A stretch of 9,163 bases of DNA. It comes from an uncultured Bacilli bacterium. GTDB lineage: Bacteria; Bacillota_I; Bacilli_A; RF39; UBA660. Below the pieces are notes generated by a model, which ran no database searches, had not been told where the DNA came from, and saw nothing but the letters and a program-made list of their open reading frames with translations. This document shows, piece by piece, positions 1 through 4,631 of this stretch. The stretch spans positions 1 to 9,163 of the forward strand of contig CANRDR010000059.1 in NCBI GenBank assembly GCA_947629425.1, given 5' to 3'. A program made the position numbers and the translations under genes. How positions within the stretch are numbered: position 1 is the first letter of the stretch; every line of letters begins with the position of its first letter.

Positions 1-582
1 GGTGGAATAGAAGATTGGTTTATAGATTCTTGTAGTAAAATAAAATACATGTTCCCAAAAGCACATGCCGCAGCATACGTAATAAGTGCATTTAGAATAG
101 CATACTTTAAAGTACATCATCCAATATGGTATTATTCAGCATATTTTTCTATTAGATGTGATGATTTTGATGTTGATTCTATGTTAAAAGGAGAAACTGC
201 AATACGTGCTAAAATAGAAGAATTAGAAAATAAAGGATATGATATAACTAATAAAGAAAGTAGTATCTTAGATGTATTATATGTTGCATTAGAAATGACA
301 GCAAGAGGTTTTTCATTTAAAAATATTAATTTAGATAAATCTTCTAATAGATATTTCTTAATAGATGATGATAATAATAGTTTAATTTTACCATTTAGAG
401 CATTAGATGGCTTAGGAATACAAGTATCTAATCAAATAGTAGAAGAACGTGCTAAAGGAAAATATATAAGTGTAGAAGACTTACAAAATAGAGGTAAAGT
501 AAATACATCTGCTATTGAAAAATTAAGAAGTTTAGGAGTATTAAAAGATTTACCAGAATCAAGTCAATTAAGTTTATTTTAA
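1..582 (+). CDS. polC: DNA polymerase III PolC-type alpha subunit, C-terminal fragment (5' end outside window)
   Basis: This is the replicative polymerase of low-GC Gram-positive bacteria. The frame is open from base 1, and 193 residues are visible up to the TAA stop, so the gene starts upstream of the window. The segment KAHAAAYVISAFRIAYFKV followed by HPIWYYSAYFS is the conserved block that ends the PolC polymerase core. The rest matches the PolC C-terminal region: an LPFRALDGLG stretch, then a helix-hairpin-helix-like DLQNRGKVNTSAIEKLRSLG. The protein ends in QLSLF (visible residues 189-193), which fits the known beta-clamp-binding pentapeptide at the PolC C-terminus. The gene therefore looks intact at its 3' end. 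The ATG at 49 is an internal Met codon, not the start. It converges on the tRNA-Leu gene, and the hairpin at 601-627 lies between them. Confidence 0.96.
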   Translation, partial: GGIEDWFIDSCSKIKYMFPKAHAAAYVISAFRIAYFKVHHPIWYYSAYFSIRCDDFDVDSMLKGETAIRAKIEELENKGYDITNKESSILDVLYVALEMTARGFSFKNINLDKSSNRYFLIDDDNNSLILPFRALDGLGIQVSNQIVEERAKGKYISVEDLQNRGKVNTSAIEKLRSLGVLKDLPESSQLSLF

Positions 583-600
583 ATAAATATAAAATTATTA

Positions 601-627
601 AAACTCGAACCATAAAAGTCCGAGTTT
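601..627 (-). terminator. Hairpin terminator of the tRNA-Leu transcript, possibly shared with polC
   Basis: The arms AAACTCG (601-607) and CGAGTTT (621-627) pair perfectly. Three further inner positions, 608-610 with 618-620, extend the stem to 10 bp. The 608/620 position is an A-C mismatch in plus-strand RNA but a G-U wobble in minus-strand RNA, so the full stem forms only in the minus transcript. There it starts about 10 nt after the tRNA CCA end and is followed by a short, interrupted T-rich stretch. It could also act more weakly on polC mRNA. Confidence 0.7.
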
Positions 628-637
628 AATATCTTTC

Positions 638-724
638 TGGTGCCCATATCCGAAGTCGAATCGGAACTTTCTTTCGAAAAATTGATTTTGAGTCAATCGC
701 GTCTACCAATTCCGCCATATGGGC
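638..724 (-). tRNA. tRNA-Leu, anticodon CAA (reads UUG), CCA end encoded
   Basis: All class II tRNA parts are visible when read on the minus strand over 87 nt. The acceptor stem is GCCCATA with TATGGGC (7 bp). The D arm contains GGTAGACGC. The anticodon stem ATTGA/TCAAT encloses loop CTCAAAA, giving anticodon CAA (plus-strand 688-690). The long variable arm has a TTTC/GAAA-type stem, as expected for leucine. The T stem TCCGA/TCGGA encloses loop TTCGACT. The discriminator A and the CCA are genomically encoded (638-641). Confidence 0.97.
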
Positions 725-734
725 AAGTTCTATT

Positions 735-745
735 TAATTATAACA
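735..745 (-). promoter_or_regulatory. Extended -10 promoter of the tRNA-Leu gene
   Basis: Read on the minus strand, this is TGTTATAATTA, containing a perfect TGnTATAAT extended -10 (TATAAT at 742-737). Initiation about 7 nt downstream falls near 730, only a few bases before the mature tRNA 5' end at 724. No good -35 box is visible at 17 nt, which an extended -10 can tolerate. Confidence 0.6.
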
Positions 746-776
746 ATAATATTAAAAAATTAATAGTACTAAATTG

Positions 777-805
777 TTTACTTTTTATAAATTTATAGAT
801 ATTAT
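777..805 (+). promoter_or_regulatory. Weak candidate promoter of the flavin reductase-rubredoxin gene
   Basis: TTTACT (777-782) and TATTAT (800-805) are separated by exactly 17 nt and would start transcription near 812, close to the AAAGGAA ribosome binding site. Each box is a partial match, and in DNA this AT-rich such pairs arise by chance, so the call is tentative. Confidence 0.3.
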
Positions 806-826
806 TAATATGAAAGGAAAATAAAA

Positions 827-1444
827 ATGGATAAAGAAATATTTAAAAATATAAGTTATGGAATGTATATAGTTTCTACTAAATTAGACAAACCTGTAGG
901 ATGTGTAATAAATACATTAATTCAAATTACTAGTGATAATCCAATAATATCTATATCTTTAAATAAAGAAAATTATACTAATGAAATAATTAAAAAAACT
1001 AAAACTTTTAGTATTTCAATATTAAATGAAGATATTAATCCAAATATTATATCTAAATTTGGATTTAATTCATCTAAAGATGTAGATAAATTTGCTAACC
1101 TAGATTATGAATTAATAAATAATATTCCTGTATTAAAAGAGGGAAGTAGTGGGTATTTAATATGTGAAGTAATAAATATAATTGATGCTGAAACACATGA
1201 TATATTTATAGCAAGAGTTAAAGATACTAAAAAATTAAATGATAATACTCCAATGACTTATAAATATTATCATGAAGTAATAAAAGGTTCTGCACCTAGA
1301 AAGGCTCCTACATATATAGAAAAAAAGAACAATCATGAAGTTTGGGAATGTTTAATGTGTGGATATATTTTTGAAGGTGATATACCAGATGATTTTGTAT
1401 GTCCTATATGTGGTGCTACTAAAGACTCTTTTATAAAAAAATAG
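827..1444 (+). CDS. Flavin reductase-like flavoprotein fused to a C-terminal rubredoxin domain
   Basis: This is a 205-residue protein with two domains. Residues 1 to about 150 match the FMN-binding split-barrel flavin reductase family. The segment GCVINTLIQITSDNP (25-39) and the following ISISLNKENYTNEII are the typical flavin-binding strands. Residues about 171-205 form a rubredoxin domain with four iron ligands in ECLMCGY and VCPICGA (Cys175, 178, 192, 195). The fusion resembles high-molecular-weight rubredoxin of acetogens, a family known to pass electrons to flavodiiron proteins or rubrerythrins in oxygen and peroxide detoxification. That role here is inference. The rubredoxin loop is short: 13 residues separate Cys178 and Cys192, against about 29 in classical rubredoxins. 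The ATG follows AAAGGAA with a usable spacing. The protein has no signal peptide or membrane segment, so it is cytoplasmic. The gene is divergent from tRNA-Leu and ends in its own terminator. Confidence 0.93.
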   Translation: MDKEIFKNISYGMYIVSTKLDKPVGCVINTLIQITSDNPIISISLNKENYTNEIIKKTKTFSISILNEDINPNIISKFGFNSSKDVDKFANLDYELINNIPVLKEGSSGYLICEVINIIDAETHDIFIARVKDTKKLNDNTPMTYKYYHEVIKGSAPRKAPTYIEKKNNHEVWECLMCGYIFEGDIPDDFVCPICGATKDSFIKK

Positions 1445-1460
1445 CGATTTAGTCGCTTTT
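1443..1460. terminator. Compact bidirectional intrinsic terminator
   Basis: AGCGA (1443-1447) pairs with TCGCT (1453-1457) around a 5-nt loop, and the stem begins inside the TAG stop codon of the flavoprotein-rubredoxin gene. Plus-strand RNA continues with a TTTTATTATTT tract. Minus-strand RNA continues with a run of seven T after one A (the plus-strand A tract at 1434-1440), so it can also end the convergent HipA-like gene. Confidence 0.75.
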
Positions 1461-1476
1461 ATTATTTCAATATTTT

Positions 1477-1515
1477 TTATTCTAAAGGTTTTAATTGTGG
1501 TAAATCTATTTTTTT
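1477..1515 (-). other. Slippery heptamer and alternative -1 frame C-terminus of the HipA-like gene
   Basis: The minus-strand zero-frame codons are ATA AAA AAA TAG. The seven A (1515-1509) sit in the exact A AAA AAA register of a -1 slippery site. After a -1 slip, or a one-base gain in the run, the frame continues ATA GAT TTA CCA CAA TTA AAA CCT TTA GAA and stops at TAA (1479-1477), adding IDLPQLKPLE. The tail then ends about 17 nt before the shared terminator stem. I cannot tell recoding from an indel or a sequencing error. Confidence 0.5.
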
Positions 1516-2798
1516 ATATTAGGTACAGCATTATATAATTTTAATATTCTTAGTTTTTCTTTATTTAAATATTCATTATGACTAGAAAGTTCTAAAATAT
1601 CTTTTTTTGAAACTATATCTTCTAAATTATCTATTCCTAATTCATTTAAATATTTATAAGTTTTAATTGTATATAAAAGATTTTCTGAATGCTTTTTTAA
1701 ATTTGTTTTAATTCTTTCAAATATATAATTTTTATCTATATTTTTTAATTTAGTATTCTCTACTATCCAAAACATATCTTTTATTATTGCTTGTTTAGAT
1801 TTTTCATCATATAAAGGATTATTATTTACTCTTTTTATTACATTTTGAATACCTTCTAACTTCCATTTATTTACTGTAAATATTTGACTATTACAAGGCG
1901 TAATAAAATTATAATTATCATTTATTTCAATATTATCAATATCTTTTATAAATATTTCTAAATTTTTAATAAATAAGTTAATTATATTAGGATATAATTT
2001 AACAATTTGAGATAAATTATTTAAACAATTAAAACGTCTTTTCAATATTGGTTCTTGTTCTAAAAAGTAAGTAGGTTTTAAAGCTGCATTAGAATCTATA
2101 TCTCTAGGTATTATAGATATATGAGATAAATATGCTTCATAATATGAATAATAATATGATTTTTCTTCTTTTAAAGGAAACATAAAAAATTGAGAAAATT
2201 CAAAATCTAATGGTGGTGCAATATCTATAATTTTATTATTTTCTTCTATAAACATTACATTTTCATAATGAAAATTTTGATCTTGTCTTAACATAGAAAG
2301 TAAAATATAATAAGCTAATTTTTCTCCAATATTTTTATTATTTTTAATAAAATTAGAATTTAATATTTTAGTATAATCATATATTTCCATACAATAATTT
2401 TCATAATATTTAATATCAACAAAAACTTCTGGATATTTATTAAAATATTCAAGTAAATTAATTAATTTTTGATTTTTATTTATTACAGATTCTACTAAAG
2501 TACCATAATCATTGTATTTAGCTTGTTCTTTATTTAATCCATTACAATATGCTAATTTATATTTAACAGTAGGATAAAAATATTCATTTATTATATTAGA
2601 CCAAAATACTTCACTAAAAGCATAGAGTGGAGTATTATATGGTTTTGTTTTTGAAATAGGTTTAAATATATATTCTTTATTATCTATTAAAAATACTGGA
2701 AAATATTTAGTACTTTTAACAACTCCACTTGCAGAGCTAGTTAAATTTCTAGATTTGTTTTTTATGTCTAAATTAATTGGTTTATAATCTATATTCAT
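1506..2798 (-). CDS. HipA-like / PI-kinase-fold protein kinase homologue
   Basis: This 430-residue protein has an order of motifs resembling HipA-family and related atypical kinases. SSASGVVKST (21-30) is placed like the HipA glycine-containing loop. YIFKP (43-47) gives a candidate ATP-binding Lys46, and SEVFW a candidate helix Glu63. DQNFHYEN (173-180) reads as a catalytic loop of the D..H..N kind, and PPLDFEFS (Asp198) as the metal-binding DFG equivalent. Residues beyond about 250 are helical with no recognised domain. HipA-type kinases phosphorylate proteins, often as toxins, but no antitoxin gene is visible, so a toxin role is not supported. The chosen start is the ATG at 2798, with GAAAGGA about 7 nt upstream; a TTG 15 nt earlier would place that ribosome binding site inside the gene. 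The stop at 1508-1506 follows directly on an A7 slippery run, and a protein-like continuation exists in the -1 frame to 1477. The family call is moderate. Confidence 0.6.
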   Translation of the reverse strand: MNIDYKPINLDIKNKSRNLTSSASGVVKSTKYFPVFLIDNKEYIFKPISKTKPYNTPLYAFSEVFWSNIINEYFYPTVKYKLAYCNGLNKEQAKYNDYGTLVESVINKNQKLINLLEYFNKYPEVFVDIKYYENYCMEIYDYTKILNSNFIKNNKNIGEKLAYYILLSMLRQDQNFHYENVMFIEENNKIIDIAPPLDFEFSQFFMFPLKEEKSYYYSYYEAYLSHISIIPRDIDSNAALKPTYFLEQEPILKRRFNCLNNLSQIVKLYPNIINLFIKNLEIFIKDIDNIEINDNYNFITPCNSQIFTVNKWKLEGIQNVIKRVNNNPLYDEKSKQAIIKDMFWIVENTKLKNIDKNYIFERIKTNLKKHSENLLYTIKTYKYLNELGIDNLEDIVSKKDILELSSHNEYLNKEKLRILKLYNAVPNIKK

Positions 2799-2819
2799 AA
2801 TAATTCCTTTCAAATAGTT

Positions 2820-2848
2820 ATTATATTATTTTAATATATAATTTGCAA
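2820..2848 (-). promoter_or_regulatory. Promoter of the HipA-like gene
   Basis: On the minus strand TTGCAA (2848-2843) and a perfect TATAAT (2825-2820) are separated by exactly 17 nt. Initiation near 2813 leaves a leader of about 15 nt that just includes the GAAAGGA ribosome binding site (2811-2805). Confidence 0.55.
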
Positions 2849-2871
2849 TAATGGATAATTTTAAATAAAAT
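2843..2871 (+). promoter_or_regulatory. Candidate promoter of the amidohydrolase-family gene, sharing the -35 box
   Basis: The same palindromic TTGCAA (2843-2848) is followed after exactly 17 nt by TAAAAT (2866-2871, 5 of 6). Initiation near 2878 would put AGGAGA (2878-2883) at the very 5' end of the mRNA. A competing pair, TTAATA (2831-2836) and GATAAT (2854-2859), also has a 17-nt spacing and would give a more comfortable leader, so the assignment is open. Confidence 0.4.
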
Positions 2872-2888
2872 ATTTATAGGAGATAGAT

Positions 2889-3617
2889 ATGAAAAAAAAT
2901 ATACTAATTCACATACCACATTCATCTTTAAAATTACCAAAATGTTTTTTTGATAATATTATAGTAAGTAAATCATATATAGAAAAAGAAAATATATTTA
3001 TAAGTGATTATTTAGTAGATTTATTTTCTAATGAATATGCTTATGTACTAAAATTTAATTTATCAAGACTTTGCTGTGATGTAGAAAGATATGTATTTAA
3101 TGAACAAGAAGAAATGTCTAAATATGGAATGGGCGTTATTTATGAAAAAGATTCTTCTTTAAATAAATTTATAGAATTAAATGAAAATTATAAAAATTAT
3201 ATATTAAATAAATATTATTATCCTCATCATAATAAGTTAAATAATCTTGTTAATTATATAATAGATAAATATGATTTTTGTAATATAATTGATTTACATA
3301 GTTTTAGTGATGAATTTGTATATAAAATTTTTAAATATGAAAATACTCCAGATATATGTATAGGAACTAATGTATATAGTTATCCAAAATATAAAAAACT
3401 AATAATTAATCATTTTAAAGAATATGGTTATAGTGTATTAGAAAACTATCCATATAGTGGAAGTATAATACCTAATACATGTAAAGATTACAAAAAAATA
3501 AATTCTATTATGATAGAGATTAATAAAAGAATTTATTTAGATGATAATAAAATTATAAATAAAGAAAAATATAAAAAATTAAGTATGTGTATGAATTCTT
3601 TATATAAAAAATTATGA
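2889..3617 (+). CDS. N-formylglutamate amidohydrolase (FGase) family protein
   Basis: This 242-residue metallohydrolase-like protein has the family's conserved blocks in order: HIPHSS (8-13), SRLCCDVER (59-67) followed by MSKYGMGVIYE, YYPHHNKL (110-117), IIDLHSFS (133-140), DICIGTN (155-161), NYPYSGSIIP (186-195) and IMIEINKR (207-214). The His and Asp residues in the first, fourth and fifth blocks are candidate metal or catalytic ligands. The reference enzyme hydrolyses N-formyl-L-glutamate in histidine breakdown, but no hut genes are present, and many members of this family have unknown acyl-amide substrates. The protein is slightly shorter than the roughly 260-290 residues usual for the family. 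It has no signal peptide, so it is cytoplasmic. AGGAGA precedes the ATG by 5 nt. It is divergent from the HipA-like gene, and its TGA stop is one reason to reject a Mycoplasma-type code. Confidence 0.87.
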   Translation: MKKNILIHIPHSSLKLPKCFFDNIIVSKSYIEKENIFISDYLVDLFSNEYAYVLKFNLSRLCCDVERYVFNEQEEMSKYGMGVIYEKDSSLNKFIELNENYKNYILNKYYYPHHNKLNNLVNYIIDKYDFCNIIDLHSFSDEFVYKIFKYENTPDICIGTNVYSYPKYKKLIINHFKEYGYSVLENYPYSGSIIPNTCKDYKKINSIMIEINKRIYLDDNKIINKEKYKKLSMCMNSLYKKL

Positions 3618-3622
3618 ATAAA

Positions 3623-3637
3623 ATATAATTATTAGTC
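3623..3637 (+). promoter_or_regulatory. -10 box with a PerR/Fur-box-like sequence before the ferritin-like gene
   Basis: A perfect TATAAT (3624-3629) would start transcription near 3636, but no convincing -35 is seen. The surrounding 15 nt, ATATAATTATTAGTC, match 10 of 14 defined positions of the PerR box TTATAATnATTATAA, with a good left half and core and a poor right end. In a genome this AT-rich, that level of match is weak evidence. Confidence 0.3.
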
Positions 3638-3652
3638 CAATATAATATTGGA
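3636..3652 (+). promoter_or_regulatory. 17-nt perfect palindrome overlapping the ribosome binding site
   Basis: TCCAATAT (3636-3643) and ATATTGGA (3645-3652) are exact inverted repeats about a single A. The right arm supplies the first GGA of the GGAGG ribosome binding site (3650-3654) of the ferritin-like gene. It may be a protein operator near +1, or in RNA a 7-bp stem with loop UAA that hides part of the Shine-Dalgarno sequence. Confidence 0.5.
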
Positions 3653-3661
3653 GGATAAATT

Positions 3662-4096
3662 ATGGATAACGAAAATGAAGTTAATGTATTAGATGAATTA
3701 AATAAAGGTGCTACTATGGGAATGGATGCAATACATTTTGTATTAGATAAAGTACATGATGAAAAATTAGAAAACGTTTTAAATGAACAATATAGAGATT
3801 ATCAAAATATATCAGATAGAATTTGTGAATTATATCCAGAATATAGTGAAAAAAAACCACATGAAACAAATGCAATGAATAAAGCAATGACATGGTATGG
3901 TATAGAAATGAAAACTTTGATGGATAAAAGTTCAAGCAAAATAGCAGAATTAATTATACAAGGAACAAATATGGGTATAATAGAAGGAAGAAAATTATTA
4001 AATCATAAAGATACAACTGAAGATGTAGAAGTAATTGCACAAGATTATGTACAATTTCAAGAAAATGCATTAGAAAAATTAAAGAAGTTTTTATAA
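3662..4096 (+). CDS. Small ferritin-like four-helix-bundle protein of unknown function
   Basis: This 144-residue, almost wholly helical acidic protein has no membrane segment or signal peptide. Four helices can be inferred: roughly 6-30 (with GATMGMDAIHFVLDKV), 33-57, 68-110 (interrupted), and 118-142. The opening pattern of a Met/Ala/Gly-rich helix followed by EKLENVLNEQYRDYQ resembles small ferritin-like proteins annotated as hypothetical in clostridia. I do not see a clear ExxH pair, so iron binding is unproven; His24, Glu42 and nearby acidic residues are only candidates. A very strong GGAGG lies 7 nt before the ATG. It is 44 nt downstream of the FGase-family gene and may be read with it or from the internal -10 at 3624. 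A terminator follows 6 nt after its stop. Confidence 0.6.
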   Translation: MDNENEVNVLDELNKGATMGMDAIHFVLDKVHDEKLENVLNEQYRDYQNISDRICELYPEYSEKKPHETNAMNKAMTWYGIEMKTLMDKSSSKIAELIIQGTNMGIIEGRKLLNHKDTTEDVEVIAQDYVQFQENALEKLKKFL

Positions 4097-4125
4097 TTGA
4101 CTATAACACTATATTGTGTTATTTT
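4097..4125 (+). promoter_or_regulatory. Promoter of the DUF2752 gene, superimposed on a terminator
   Basis: TTGACT (4097-4102, 5 of 6) lies exactly 17 nt before TATTTT (4120-4125). That -10 is preceded by TGT, making an extended -10 (TGTTATTTT). The terminator hairpin forms the spacer. The predicted start near 4132 is only about 3 nt before the ATG at 4135, which would make the mRNA nearly leaderless. Confidence 0.45.
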
Positions 4126-4129
4126 TTTT
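4103..4129 (+). terminator. Intrinsic terminator after the ferritin-like gene
   Basis: ATAACAC (4103-4109) pairs perfectly with GTGTTAT (4116-4122) around a 6-nt loop, and is followed by an uninterrupted run of eight T (4122-4129). It begins 6 nt after the stop codon at 4096. It ends only 5 nt before the ATG of the next gene. Confidence 0.8.
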
Positions 4130-4134
4130 ATGAA

Positions 4135-4569
4135 ATGAAAAAATTAAATAAAAAAACTAAATTAATTATAATTATCTTATCAATTGTAATAGTATTATTT
4201 ATTGCATATTTTTATTATTACTTAAATAAAACATATAACTTTATTATTCCATGTATAATAAAAAAAATAACAGGTTTATATTGTCCTGGTTGTGGTATTA
4301 CTAGAATGATTTTTTCTTTAATGAAATTAGATTTTTATCAAGCATTTAGATATAATCCACTTTTATTCCTCTTATTTCCAATTATGTTAATATTTTTGAT
4401 AGATTTTTTAATAAAATGGTATAAAAATAAACAAAATTATTTAATAAACAAAATAAGTAAATATAATTGGATAACATTATTAATAATAGTATTAGTATAT
4501 ACAATATTAAGAAATATACCATTATTTAGTTTTTTATTACCTACAGTTTTATTACTTTACATAATTTAA
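4135..4569 (+). CDS. DUF2752 family membrane protein
   Basis: This 144-residue integral membrane protein carries the DUF2752 signature YCPGCGITRM (about residues 47-56), followed by the usual LDFYQAFRYNPLLF segment. Hydrophobic segments fall at about 9-29 (after the basic MKKLNKKTK start), 77-95 and 111-144, suggesting three or four membrane spans. The paired cysteines of CPGCG suggest a metal or redox site, but the family's function is unknown. The start chosen is the ATG at 4135, because the TTG at 4114 lies in the terminator loop of the upstream gene and would add a poor leader. No Shine-Dalgarno is visible before the ATG. Expression therefore depends on read-through or on the promoter overlapping the terminator. 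No clear terminator follows the gene. Confidence 0.83.
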   Translation: MKKLNKKTKLIIIILSIVIVLFIAYFYYYLNKTYNFIIPCIIKKITGLYCPGCGITRMIFSLMKLDFYQAFRYNPLLFLLFPIMLIFLIDFLIKWYKNKQNYLINKISKYNWITLLIIVLVYTILRNIPLFSFLLPTVLLLYII

Positions 4570-4598
4570 TTTTTGCAATTTAATTTATAAATATTACA

Positions 4599-4607
4599 TG
4601 TTATAAT
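4599..4607 (+). promoter_or_regulatory. Extended -10 promoter of the ATPase operon
   Basis: TGTTATAAT is a perfect extended -10 and, with the following TTA, is identical over 11 nt to the tRNA-Leu promoter. Initiation near 4614 leaves an 18-nt leader carrying AGAGG (4620-4624), 7 nt before the ATG. TACAT (4595-4599) and ATGTA (4609-4613) flank the -10 as a short inverted repeat and could be part of an operator. Confidence 0.55.
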
Positions 4608-4631
4608 TATGTATATAAAAGAGGTTTTTGT

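Noticed and set aside
764..771. An 8-nt palindrome TAGTACTA between the tRNA and flavoprotein promoters
   Set aside because: It is short, does not extend symmetrically, and is likely by chance in AT-rich DNA.
2799..2813. An upstream TTG start giving the HipA-like protein five more residues
   Set aside because: The GAAAGGA ribosome binding site lies within those codons and is well spaced for the ATG at 2798.
3615..3617. Use of a Mycoplasma-type code with TGA as Trp
   Set aside because: The amidohydrolase-family gene ends in TGA at the expected family length, all Trp codons are TGG, and no other gene has an internal TGA in frame.
3714..3935. A 73-codon open frame on the minus strand
   Set aside because: It is antisense to the ferritin-like gene, has no supporting ribosome binding site or motif, and reflects the low frequency of stop codons opposite this coding frame.
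4114..4134. A TTG start giving the DUF2752 protein seven more residues
   Set aside because: The codon is in the terminator loop, has no ribosome binding site, and the ATG at 4135 begins with the basic residues expected before the first membrane span.
4570..4631. A riboswitch (such as an M-box) controlling the P-type ATPase
   Set aside because: The gap is only 62 nt and the predicted leader 18 nt, too short for a known metal riboswitch.
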